DNA of 64,000 nucleotides from Branchinecta lynchi (Eukaryota; Arthropoda; Branchiopoda; Anostraca; Branchinectidae). Position numbers and translations under genes: made by a program. The notes beneath the pieces are model-generated. The model was not told the DNA's origin. It saw only the letters and a list, made by a program, of their open reading frames with translations, and did no database searches. The first letter of the stretch is position 1. Each line of letters begins with the position of its first letter. The stretch is taken from NCBI GenBank assembly GCA_023053575.1, contig JAKZAP010000001.1:10246849-10310848 (forward strand), given 5' to 3'. This document shows, piece by piece, positions 12,406 through 23,571 of this stretch.

Positions 12406-12940
12406 TAAGTAAAATAAAATAAAGAAATTAAGTAAAAAACAACAAAAATAAATACAGTTTTTCATTATTCCACCAGAAAAGAGTGTAGAATGTCATGCGC
12501 TGGCTGAACCCAGTTGTCCATGAATTTCGGCAGAGCAGACGAAATTTCCAAAAGTGTGACGACCAAAAGTTTATAATTAACAGCTTGCCACTGCTATGAA
12601 TACTCGACTTACTCCATCATTTATATCATCGTCGAGTACTATTAGCCGCTACGGCGTTGGTTACTCGGCCTTACAGCTTTAAGGATTTCATATGTTAAGG
12701 CTAAGGACAGATAGCTCCTGCCGTAGAAGTACTCCACCTATCACTTTCTGGCTCCAAGCTCCATACGGTCAAGTACTTTTAGCTTCCGAAGACACGAGTA
12801 ATCGCCCAGTCAAGTGAGTACTCGCCAGGTCAAGTATTTATAGCGGCTGAAGTTTTGATTCCTCGACTGGTCCAGTACTATTAGCTCTTGCGTTGTGGAG
12901 TGCTCGACCGGTTGGGTACTTTTAGCTTTCATATTAGTGA

Positions 12941-14655
12941 TTTTTATTGACATTTCCTATGCTATTTTTTGCAGTGAAGAATTTTTGGATGAATAAAGGG
13001 AATTTGAATTAGCATTTGAGGTATCAATTCTAGGTCCGGTAACGATAGACACTGCCATTATGATCACAGAAAGGGGAGGAAGATCCACGTATTTTCGTTC
13101 TGGATCCCAAAGAAAGCATCTCCACTTTCCTCATTCACTGTTCTTCTTCTGTGATCCAACTGATCTAGTGTCAAGGTATAGGTATAGGACCAAATACGGA
13201 TGGCTAATTTCATCGCGCGACCTTCAAGTGGCAACTTGAACAGACAGAACTTCCGAACATGGACATACTGTCACATGTGAATGGCGTAAAAGGAAAAAGC
13301 TACCCAGAAAGATAAAGATATTCCTTCTTTTAGCCGGCCAAGTGATGCATAGGTATAGGAAGAAACACATTTCGGTGGCCAGAGGACGTGAAACAGTCTC
13401 TACCCATAACCTCCATTTCTGGCCCCAGCTCTCGAACTTTAGGGCTTGCTTGCACCAACGTATGCTCATACATTGGTGCACCATTCCATGGAGCAAGAAC
13501 CCAGTTCCCCCATACAAACCTGTCGACTAAGAATCTGAAACAAAATTTGCTTGTCAAACAGATATGTATGGGGGTGCTGTGACCTTGCTCGGAATGTCGT
13601 TGGAACACTGTGTCCCAAAACAGAGAATTTTGACACATGAAATCAGGGCAGTAGAGGCGAACTTTGCACTATTTCACGTATAGCTTCACAGAGAAAAAGA
13701 GTACGTAAAAAATGGGGTTGCTTCCGTCTCAAGCAAAAAGAAAATACTTTCTTGGTCGATTGCCTGATCCTTGTGACAAAATGTAGGCCTATTTGTCAGT
13801 TAAGCAATGTCGCGCGTTTCTGCATAAACAAGCTTCCAGTGTTACAAGCATCCATTCCATTGTTTTCTCGTCGTGCAATATTTACTGCTGGGTTCTCATA
13901 CTAAAGCGAACTTAATTGATACTTTAAGCCTCCTGCTGTTTCCGACTATTTTCTATTCACAACCCCCGCCGACTTTATATCTGCCATTATGGTCGAGTTA
14001 TGAGCTGAAATGCCACATAAATTTAATTAAATTTCTAAAGACGCTCGTAATTTACGCGGTAAACACAGTAGAGGCGGATCGTGAATTTTGTTTATGAGCT
14101 ACTTTTCGCCTGCACTGCCAGAGGCGTTGCTGTTGCAATGATCTTTTGGCCAGTTGCGCAGTGCTTCCTTTCTAAGGAGCCGCCAAATGGCTTGTGGTGG
14201 TGGTTGCGAGAGCGCAAAGATACAATTTCTTCCCAGCAAAGAAGCAAGGCAAGCAGATGACGAAGTGAAGTACCATATGCGGTTAATTGTGTCCGTAAAG
14301 GCTCAAGGACGCAACAAATCGCAATCATTTCCCTGTGCTACGATTAAAAGCTATTCCAAACCAACTGTCCAAATCTAGTAACGTAAGTTCATTTCCTCTA
14401 GCCAGAGAAACTGTGCACAAGCGGCACAAATTATATGGCCCCCACTGGCAGCATCTCTAGACACGACGTAACTTTCTTGGAACTGAGTCCAGACTCTGGA
14501 CACAGGCTATTTCCTACTTATTTTCCGGTCTTCTACTCATTGTCTCATCATTTAATCTGTGAATAAAATCTCTGCATTTTAGCAAAAAAGAGGCCTTTTT
14601 CGAAATTTTCGCCTGCGGCGCTTAGTTCCAAAATTATGTGGTTGCCCCTGTAGGG
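12941..14655. other. Non-coding region, no gene recognised
   Basis: Overlapping short frames on both strands at about 13220-13640 and 14090-14380 show no domain. Near 14600 the phrase TTTCGCCTGCGGCGC appears, which recurs in the hAT elements at 21.1-26.6 kb, so the right end is probably part of such an element. Confidence 0.4.
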
Positions 14656-15394
14656 CAGTGGTTCACAACCTTTTCCTTACCGCGTACCCCTAATCAAGGC
14701 CCGAAAAGGTTGCGTACCCCCTTTTTTTCAAAACTTGAAAAAGACGGTATTATTCTCAAAATTTTTAAGGCGTACATGTGTAGGAAAGTCTACAGAATCA
14801 ATGAAACATTTGAGGCCGCTTTGCTAAAACTTTGCCATTATCTTGGCTCGACATCATTAACGGCACTATTTTTTGCAGTCAGCCTGTTTCTGTGTCTGGT
14901 TTTGATATTCTCCGTGCTATCATCAAGGTGCGTTGCAAACATTTTCGTTCCCTTTTCGCAACCTGAATGACAATATCACTTGCATTGTCTTCGATTCTTC
15001 TTGAAACAACATTTTTTGCCACAGGGACATATTTTACGGGAGTAGGCTAGCTGTTTGGAATCAACATTATTTCGTTACCTTTCAACAGGGCTTGTAACTG
15101 GAGCCGTCACGCAAGGGTTGGTAAAACCCCTCCCCCCAAAGTGGTCGGCCAGACGGTTAAAGAAACGAGTCGGCGCGAAGCTCCAGATTTTTCGTAAAAT
15201 GTATATATGTCTTTTTTTTTAAGAACAGTCGGTAATAATTACCAGCCAGTCAGTAGAAATACTTTGCCCCTCAAACAAAATTTTTGGCTAGTGATCTTCT
15301 GGTAATATTAGGGTTTCGGCAATCAAATATGAATCGGATTTTGGTACCTTCGCGTACCCCTTTGGGTACGCGTACCACCGGTTGGGAACCACTG
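14656..15394. mobile_element. Non-autonomous hAT element with CAGTGGTTC ends, long copy
   Basis: Begins CAGTGGTTCACAACC and ends GGTTGGGAACCACTG, a near-perfect 15-bp terminal inverted repeat followed by matching GTACCCC subterminal phrases. The flanks CTGTAGGG and ATGTAGCG share six of eight bases. The element resembles Charlie-like hAT ends. It contains an embedded GTCGGTAAA-family fragment (15105-15300) also present in the shorter copy at 48933-49392. Confidence 0.85.
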
Positions 15395-16123
15395 ATGTAG
15401 CGCATTTTTTTAGCAAAAATCGGCCAATGAGAGAAAACTGTTCAGTGAAGCACTCGTTAAAGACAGATGGACAGATCTATAACTGCATTCCATTACCTTA
15501 CTTTCATCTGGGATGCACAAAAATATCCTGATAGAACGTCTCAATTAATTTCGCCTGCGCCGCGTTTCCTAGTATTCTCTATTTTGTAGAAGGAGGCATA
15601 ATTTCCGTTGAGTTTTAGCTGGTTTTAGTCTTGGGATCTGAGAAACATTTGTCTGAGAACTTGTATTGCAGAAAAAGCTACAGGCTGCTGCTGGGATTTC
15701 ACCCTCTCCGTTGTTAATGTTTCTGAAAATTCTGCAGAAAAGAGAATGCAAATTTCAAAATTTTGGCCTGGGGTAGTCAGTTGAAGTTTTGGTTCGGTAG
15801 TTAGAAGCTACTGTGGAATCGGCCGCAGCAATAGGCCTGTACTGTCCGAGTGGTCTTCGCAAAAGCGACGCCCAGTTGCTGTCTAGCCGTGCTGCTCTTT
15901 TTAGTATTGCTATTTTTACTTAAAAGCTTTCAGTTTGAATTTTAATGTTTTGAAATAATTTACAACTGGTCCGAAAATTTGAAATAATCAACCTAAAGCT
16001 TAAATTCGGTAAACATTCTGAATGTGCATCCTCTCCGTCGAAAATGCCCTTGCACATTTATGAATGAATCTACTTATTTTTCTACTTCATTTCATACTAG
16101 CTAGTACTCCCTAAATACTTAGT
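15395..16123. other. Remnant of hAT-associated TTTCGCCTGC sequence plus spacer
   Basis: AATTTCGCCTGCGCCGCGTT and TAGTATTCTCTATTTTGTAG at 15547-15590 match the interior of the elements at 21122-23510 and 30567-31569. No coding region. Confidence 0.45.
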
Positions 16124-16895
16124 GGGATCCCAAAACGTAAGTGGAGGGATACCTACAACTTCGCAAAAGTTGTCCGTCCGTCCATCTGTAAGGACGATAA
16201 CTCTCGAAGGGAATGAGATATTTTGATGAAACTTGGTGTGAGGATTGTTTGGGACAAGGGTAAGATCGAGTTCGTAGATGGGCTTTGTAGCCCTATATTT
16301 AGGGGTGGGGGAGGGGGTTTAAATTAAGGAGCAAGCAAAATATTTTTAAATAGCTGATGGGACAGTTGATTATGGAGTAAGAAGACGTGCTGATCACGAT
16401 GGTGGAAACCATTTTCTCGCCGGTCAAGTATTTCACCCGGAATCCGGCCAAAATTGGAAAGTTTGTCAAAAGTAAAAGTTTTATTTTAAGTTGATTGGAT
16501 GTTCGATTTAGGGGTAAGAAGACATGCTGAACACGATGGTGAAATCCAATTTTTTCGCCGGACAAGTAGTTAGCCTGGAATCCGGCCAAAACCTGAAAAT
16601 CTGTTAAAAGTAAAAGTTTTTATTTGAAGTTAATTATATGTTCGGTTTAGGGATAAGAAGACCTTTCTAAACACGATGGTGAAAATCATTTTCTTGTCGG
16701 GCAAGTAGTTCGCCCGGAATCCGGCCAAAACCGGAAAATTGTTAAAACTATTTGTAGTTGATTAGATATCCGATTTAGGGATTATCTGAGAAAACCAAGT
16801 TCAGATATACCTTTATCAGGCATATCTATTTTGAAGTTACTGACCGAAACTTCCTGCTTTACTTCTGCCAAATTTCCGGTTTCGGCCGTCAAATA
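16124..16895 (+). mobile_element. Family A minisatellite element, copy 3, right end lost
   Basis: Begins GGGATCCCAAAACGTAAGTG, carries the GTCCGTCCGTCC run and four ~137-bp units, and stops where a small hAT element is fused at about 16896. Confidence 0.75.
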
Positions 16896-16972
16896 GTTGA
16901 CCCCCCCCCCCCCGGAACATACACAAATGGTCATTTTTATAGGCTTTTCCTTCTGATCTATTTCTTTTTTGT

Positions 16973-17024
<52 letters not shown>

Positions 17025-17042
17025 TTCTGGATACGGGCCTGG
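16896..17042. mobile_element. Small hAT MITE (GTATCCAGG family), left end lost, with a 42-base C run
   Basis: Carries the family phrases CGGAACATAC, TTATAGGCTTTTCC and CTGATCT, and ends in CTGGATACGGGCCTG. An uninterrupted run of 42 C bases sits at 16974-17015. The left inverted repeat is missing at the fusion with family A. Confidence 0.7.
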
Positions 17043-18198
17043 TATCAAGTATTAAGTACCAGACCACAATTGTACTTGAGTTTTAAGTACAGAACTTGTA
17101 CTTAAGTAGCACTTCAAGTACCGTACCACTGAAGTACAACTCAATGAGCACTGTTTCTAGCTCAGTTATATAACCGAAAATAAATGAGTCATCAAATAAA
17201 GGCATTTGGCAATATAAAGAAAGAATTAAACACCAGGAAAGACAGTATAGCTACGCTTCTTTGAACGTTAGTTAGTCTTGACCAGTGCCACTTGTATCTA
17301 CTTGAGGAAAGCCAACTGCCAGTCTACCAAAGTAACTAATTACGGGCTTCTAGGAATTTCTCAACAGGTGTTTTCTTCTCTTCCATTTAGTCCGAAATGC
17401 ATTGATCAAGTAACATTAAAAAAGTGTAACTTGCAAAAGACTAATGATTTATCTTCTGGTGGAGACCCTGGTACTGGGAATTTGCTTTTAGCACTGCTTA
17501 GCACTCTATTTTACATAAATACTAATATGCAACCAATTTATAATTATGTCTGATCACGAGTATTTCAAGTGGAATTATCAAAAAAACAGATTAAACTAGA
17601 CAGTCAAACTCTTAGTAAAATAGCAAGATGGGTTAAAATCGAACATAAAATTTGTATCCCAGTACCTGCCCTAAGATTATTAGTAGGCTAAAGCTCGTTG
17701 TCGCATTAACATGTCCTTTCAATTTGATGACCAAATTAGGGCAGTTCTTGGATGCTGCCTTCAAAGATCACCACTTGCCTAACTAACATGCTGCTAACAT
17801 GGGCACAGCGTGGGCATGCAAAAATGTTGATAACTTGACACCCATTTACAGTAGAAGCATGTTTGATCATGACTGTATCAACTGGAACCACCAAACAAAA
17901 TATACCAAACTAGTGACCAGCTAGTGACTACATAGTCAGACTTCTAGTAAAGAAGTAGAGGTTAAAATAATTGTTAGAAAAAAACTATCCTAATACCTAT
18001 CCTTAGATGCTTATGAAAGTTCGTTGTTACATTAACATGTCCCTTTATGACCGTATCATGACAATTCTTGCACACATCCTTCAAAGACCCATCGTGATCT
18101 ATCGTACATTGGACACTAAAACACGTTCCTTGTAGAATGACGGCAAAGATGTTGTGTTCAATTTGAATTTTCTGCCAAATCTGAAACCAAACTACTTT

Positions 18199-18493
18199 TG
18201 AGCGTGTTCCATCCTACTTACCGTAGTTACTACGCATGACGTCACGAATTCTGTCTTTTTGCCGTCAAGGCTGGAACGATTTTTCTATTTTCCAGCAGGA
18301 TCTCACGCCAGGGGCGAATCCGACCAATCACATTGCAGATATGCGTAGTTACTACGCCTACTATGCTCCCGAGCATGGTAAGCAAATAGTAACTATTAGT
18401 TACTATTCCGACAAGGTTGGAACGGTCAGCGTAGTAACTTTTTGTGAGGATGGAACGGAAATAGTAACTAATAGTAACTATTGTTACAAGGGT
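18199..18493. repeat. Dispersed repeat with TGACGTCA and GTAGTTACTACG, copy 1
   Basis: GTTCCATCCTACTTACCGTA, ATGACGTCACGAA, GCTCCCGAGCATGGT and AATAGTAACTATTAGTTACT appear in the same order at 46733-47014 within PCNA intron 2. The 148-residue open frame here (18236-18682) is not coding in the second copy. Confidence 0.65.
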
Positions 18494-18699
18494 GGACTCT
18501 TGGAGTCTGGAAATTCCCATTCTGAAAAATCCTTATATTTTCCGTTAAAAAAAAAAGAAGCATTCCGTCGACGCGGAATGTACTACGGAGAGTACTTGAA
18601 AGTACTTAAGAATTTATTAGTTGCGTTTTTGTCTCTAGTTCCTGTTACGTGTTCTGTGTTCACAGTTGTCTGGTTTAGATAAAAAAAAACGGTTTTTTG

Positions 18700-19075
18700 C
18701 TTACGCTGTTCCATGTTTCGTGTTCTGTCGATGTTCTGACAAAAACACAAATTTAGGTTCTTGAGCATGTCTTAGGCGGGAAATCTGTTACATTGCAAAT
18801 TAAATTCCAAAACGATCTTACTTTTATCTTTATCCTCTGAAGTTTTGCAATTCTTTTTTTTCTATCTGCGAATCACTCTGGAATTTTCTCGGAACAGTGC
18901 TAAAATATTGTAGGAGAGCAAGTTCCGTGTTTACTAAAACAGACAGCGGAACACAGAACATGGAACACGGAACAGCGAGCAAAAACGGGAAAATGAGAAA
19001 CAGCGTGTTCCGTGTTTTGACAAAAAAACAAATATAGAAAAGAGAGAAAAAAGAGAACAGAACAGAGACAAAAAA
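18700..19075. repeat. GTTCCGTGTTCTG palindromic low-complexity tract
   Basis: Repeated GTTCCGTGTT and its complement (GAACACGGAACA, GGAACACAGAACATGGAACA) alternate on both strands, giving strong self-complementarity. No gene. Confidence 0.5.
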
Positions 19076-19203
19076 CGCAACTATTGTTACTTGAGAGCTT
19101 CAAGTACCTATTTATTTTACTTAAGTACTAAGCACTGGAGAAAAAAAACTCAAGTACCTTGATTTTGCACTTAAGTAGTACTTGAAGTACTTCCCAACAC
19201 TGC

Positions 19204-19663
19204 AAACTGCTCACATATTGTTACTGTTGCTTACAAAATGGGCTTACACAGCAATTCACCGAAAAAAAGGAGTCTTCATCTTGTAGACCCAAGAACACCA
19301 GCTAAATTAGAAAATTTCATCTGAACATTCTCAGATTTACAAGACAATCGACAAGAGCCGACGGTCTATTTATTTTCTAACTAGAGCTTGAAAATAACAT
19401 TTTGCAAGAAGGGCCTAAGCATCTTTGCTAGAATGACTCTCATTTGACTTCTATGTTTAGCACCATCAAGTATTATGGGTTCTTTGTTGAACTGATAGTA
19501 GGTTGTTCCAGCATATTTTTGAAAGCCAAGAACCGAGAAGGAAGGAGGTTAACGTCGACGCCAACTTTCTACCCGGGGTTCTAAGTAGATAACACTTATC
19601 CGAGGCGCTGAAAAGTACTACACCGCGTGTTGCGCGGATGCGTTTCTGAGCCAATTCTCAGAA
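19204..19663. other. Non-coding spacer
   Basis: Nothing recognised. Confidence 0.35.
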
Positions 19664-21071
19664 AACAAGACCAAAGGTTTCGATGGGATCCCAAAAATTC
19701 AATATCTGATCCAGACAACTGGGTCTTGTCTTAGCCAGATCCAGTCTTAGCCAGACTCCTTGAACATTTTTACAATTAAAATTCAGAAACAGATTAAGGC
19801 CAAATAGCTAATCACCTGAGAAAACCAAGTTCAGATTTGGATTCAGCATGTGTGTTTACCCCTATAAGTCATATCTGTTTTGACGAAAACTTCCTGCCAC
19901 TTCTGCCAATTTCCCGGTTCCGGCCGAACTCCAGAACTACTTGTCCGGCAAAAAAAGAAAGCTCAAAGACGAAATCAGGGTATCTTTTTTCCCCAGTAAT
20001 GAACATCTAATCAACTTCAAATAGAAATTTAGCTTATAACAAATTTTCCGATTCCAGCCGGATTCCGGTCGAACTATATGTCCGGGTAAAATACGATTGT
20101 CACACAGGGACTCAGCATCTCTTCTTACCCCTAAATCGCTTATCTAATCAACTAGAAATAAAACTTTAACTTCCAACAGTTTTCCGGTTTTGGCCGGATT
20201 CCGGACGAACTACGTGTCCGGGTAGAAACTTGTTTTCACATAAGTGTTCAGCATGTCTTCTTGCCCTAAATCAAACAACTAATCAACTCCAAACAAAACT
20301 TTTAATTTTGACAAACTTTCCGGTTTGGGCCGGATTCCGGTCGAAATACTTCTCCGTCGAGAAAATAGTTTTCACCATCGTCTTCAGCATGTCTCCTTAC
20401 CTCTGAATCGAAATTTAATCAACTTCAAATAAAACTTTTACTTTCAACAAAATTTCCGGTTTGGGCCGGATTCCGGGCGAAATAGTTGTCCATCGAGAAT
20501 ATAGTTTTCACCATCGTCTTCAGCATGTCTTCCTACCCCTAAATCGAACATCTAATCAATTTCAAATAAAACTTTTACTTTCAACAAACTTTCCGGTTTG
20601 GGCCGGATTCCGGGCGAAACACTTGTCCGTCGAGAAAATAATTTTCACTATCGTCTTCAGCATGTCTTCCTACCCCTAAATCGAACATCTAATCAACTTC
20701 AAATAAAACTTTTACTTCCAACAAACTTTCCGGTTTTGGCCGGATTCCGGGCGAACTACTTGTCCGATGACAAAATGGTTTTCACCATCGTGCTCAGCAT
20801 GTCTTCTTACCCCATAATCGACTATCACATTAGCTGTTTCAAAATATTTTGTTTGTCCCTTAATTTGAATCCCCTCCCCCACCCCTAAATGTAGAGCTAC
20901 AAAGCCCATCTACGAACTTGACTGGTCCGACGACCCAACGAACCCTCACACCAAGTTTCATCAAAATATCTCATTCCCTTCGAGAGTTATCGTGCTTACA
21001 GACGGACGGACAGACGGACGGACAACTTTTGCGATGTCATAGGTATCCCTCCACTTACGTTTTGGGATCCC
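19664..21071 (-). mobile_element. Family A minisatellite element, copy 4 (complete, inverted)
   Basis: Runs from AACAAGACCAAAGGTTTCGA (right end, reversed) to TTACGTTTTGGGATCCC. It contains the best array: GCCGGATTCCGGGCGAA recurs near 20331, 20467, 20604 and 20741, giving a period of 136-137 bp. The period is not divisible by three, so the overlapping frames seen here shift from unit to unit and are not protein genes. Confidence 0.85.
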
Positions 21072-21121
21072 AAAAACGGTGGATAACGATAACTGAAGCG
21101 TTTTGCCTCGGATTTCACCAA

Positions 21122-23510
21122 CAGGGGCGTCACTATGGGGGGTGGGGGACCCCCTAAAGGTCTTGAGAAAGCACTTTCGTCGCGCGAAGCCCGGCGAAAG
21201 TTCACTTGATTGTCGGCACGAAGCGCCGGCAAACACAGAAGAAACAAACATTTGTATGCTTTTGTCAGGCGTCGGTCGACTCGTCTTTTTATACGCAAGA
21301 AATGAAATCCAAAAACATTTGTCGGGCAAAACACTGAACGAATTCTGTATGTTGTCGTGCCTCGGTATTCTCGTCGGCACATCCGGTTCTTTTTACACAT
21401 AAGGAATCCAGAATAAATAGATTTTGTCGGGCTTTTGTCGACTCGTCAGCACACTTATACGTGAGAAATCTACTTATACTTATACTATCTACTATATACT
21501 ACTTATATAATCTACTTATACGTGAGAAATAAAATTTTGCAAGCTTCGTCGGGTGTACCGGGAAAGTTCAAGTTTCATCGGCACAAGGGGTTAGTTTTAC
21601 ACGTAAGGAATCAAGTTCTGTACAGCCTAGTCGAGCAAAACACAGGAAAAATCAAATGCTCGATGGTTTTGTCGGGCGTTGGTATTCGCGTCTTTACGCG
21701 AAAGAAAAAATCAATTCTGTAATTTTTTATCGGGCACATCGAAAGTTCAAGTCTCGTTGGCAGTATTGAAACATAAAAAATAAAATTTCTTCCCAGTCTT
21801 GTCGGGACAAAACACAGAAGAAAGCAATTCTAAATGCTTTTGTAGGGTGTCGGTATTCTTGTCGGCACATCTGGTCTTTTTATACGTAAGAAATCAAATT
21901 CTACAAAGATTTGTTGAGCGCAGATTTTTCTGGAAAAACTTCTGATTTTAAAAAATTTCGCCGGCGTTGCTCACTTAAACTTATTCTGGGTATAGTCGTT
22001 GGAAGCTTCGCTTCTTAAGAAAAGTTGAAAGCAAAAGCCGAATATGTGAATTTAAATATATGAATTTACATCAAAGGAACAATCTCAGCTGATGCACTAC
22101 AATTATTTTTACACAAAATTTCGCCTGCAGTGCATTTTGTAGTATTCTCTATTTGGAAGAACGGTGTATCATTTAGTTTCCGTTTCAGGATAGAAATTCT
22201 TGGGGTTTGAAACACATTAAAAGCAGGAAATTCAGTACTATAGCTGTTTTTTTCCGAAAAAAAGCAGATTGAATTTGAATTTGGAAGCTTTGCTTTTTAG
22301 CGAAAGCTAAAATGAAAAGCCGAATATGTGAAATTTAATATACTAAATTATACCAAAGGAATAATCTCAACTGATGCATTGTAGTTAGTTTACAAAAAAA
22401 TTTCGCCTGCATCGCATTTTGTAGTATTCTTACGAAAAAAATAGAAAACCGTGATTTTCGGGGTTTTTTTCTTGATCAGCTTAATTATCCCTCTAGGATG
22501 ATGTGCGAGGGATAAATATAAATTTCGGATATTTCGGTTGGACTTCCGGCAAACCGTCATCAGCGAAAAACAAAACAGAACTAAATCATAAAATCCACAG
22601 CAATCACAACAGGAGAACGATGCGGAACCAACAGACAATACGACGAGATGTAACTAAAAACCAGACGAAAACGGTGCGGATGCAGATAAAAATAAAATAA
22701 CGAAAGATAAAATGTGCGTGTTAAAAGTGTATATGTACAAATCTGTGATTATTTACAATTCTGAGCTCTGTGTATATTTACAATTTACCATCCGTCTGGG
22801 AAAGCGCAGAAGCTTTCACCCAGAAAACGAAAGCTCGAAAAATACATTATACGTTTGACCACTTTGGATAAAATCATCCACAAAACGAAAGCTTCTGCGC
22901 TTTCCCAGACGGATGGTAAATTGTAAATATACACAGAGCTCAGAATTGCAAATAATCACAGATTTGTACATATATACTTTTAACACGCACATTTTATCTT
23001 TCGTTATTTTATTTTTATCTGCATCCGCACCGTTTTCTTCTGGTTTTTAGTTACATCTCGTCTTATTGTCTGTTAGTTCCGCATCGTTCTCCTGTTCTGA
23101 TTGTTGTGGATTTTATGATTTAGTTTTGTTTTGTTTTTCGCTGAGGACGGTTTGCCGGAAGTGCAACCGAAATACCCAAATTTATATTTATCCTTCGCAC
23201 ATCATCCTAGAGGGATAATTAGCTGATCAAGAAAAAAACCCAAAAATCACGGTTTTCTACTTTTTTCGTAATGAATGGTCCGCTTGGCTTCAAACCTTAT
23301 ATGTAGTATTCTTTATTCGGAAGAACGGTGTTTCATTTAGTAGACGTTCTAGGATTGAAATTCGTGGGGGTCTAAAATACGTTAAAAGCTAGAACTTATA
23401 TGGTATGTATAACGGCGTCGCGCAACGGCGTGTTTTGTCGGCACATTTTTTTAGTCCGTCGGCACAAACCGGACGCCCCCCCCAAAGGTATATGGCTAGT
23501 AACGCCCCTG
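21122..23510. mobile_element. hAT-type element, CAGGGGCGT ends, 2.4 kb
   Basis: Begins CAGGGGCGTCACTATGG and ends GGCTAGTAACGCCCCTG, flanked by TTCACCAA at 21114-21121 and, one base after the end, at 23512-23519. The left third is a decayed tandem of ~100-bp units with GTCGGGCAAAACAC and TATACGCAAGAAAT. The rest has TTTCGCCTGC and GTAGTATTCTCTATT units. No transposase remains. A foldback element is nested at 22430-23271. Confidence 0.85.
22430..23271. mobile_element. Long foldback element, arms of about 385 bp
   Basis: TTACGAAAAAA opens the left arm and TTTTTTCGTAA closes the right arm. The arms (22430-22817 and 22887-23271) are near-perfect reverse complements separated by a 69-base loop. 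Inner arm tips read GAAAGCGCAGAAGCTTTC and GAAAGCTTCTGCGCTTTC. It lies inside the GTAGTATTCT unit of the surrounding hAT element, so it inserted later. The open frames on both strands (22390-22700) come from the palindrome. Confidence 0.9.
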
Positions 23511-23571
23511 CTTCACCAATACTCTATCTGAGTAAGTCCAAAACACGCCAGTGATTCTCAGGAAGACGGAG

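Larger units (their letters stand above)
11570..12940. repeat. Degenerate array of TACTCGAC / GTCGAGTACTATTAGC modules
   Basis: Modules reading (A)ATACTCGACCT and GTCGAGTACTATTAGCNGCT recur irregularly every 40-90 bases through the region, in both polarities. The array is interrupted by a hAT-like fragment (11770-12042) and a LINE tail (about 12357-12405). It has no coding potential. Confidence 0.6.
17043..19203. mobile_element. Probable hAT remnant with AAGTACTT subterminal repeats
   Basis: The right end reads AAGTACTTCCCAACACTG (to 19203), the complement of a typical CAGTGTTGGGAAGTACTT hAT terminus. Dense AAGTAC/GTACTT repeats occur at both 17045-17150 and 19100-19200. The left terminal CAGTG is not seen, and no transposase is recognisable between, so the interior may be host sequence or other insertions. 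Confidence 0.45.

Noticed and set aside
13224..13638. Two overlapping ~100-codon frames with opposing plus-strand frames
   Set aside because: All frames are open on both strands in the same place with no recognisable motif, consistent with chance.
18236..18682. 148-codon open frame, one of the longest ORFs in the window
   Set aside because: It lies across a dispersed repeat (18199-18493); the second copy at 46733-47014 does not keep the frame, and no domain is visible.
20461..20888. Overlapping open frames with repeated FLPLNRTSNQ peptide, apparently a repeat protein
   Set aside because: They come from the 137-bp family A array. The period is not a multiple of three, the frame shifts between units, and similar frames in other copies are broken.
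22390..22700. Facing open frames that look like a bidirectional gene pair
   Set aside because: They lie in one arm of the foldback element and mirror each other because of its palindromic sequence.
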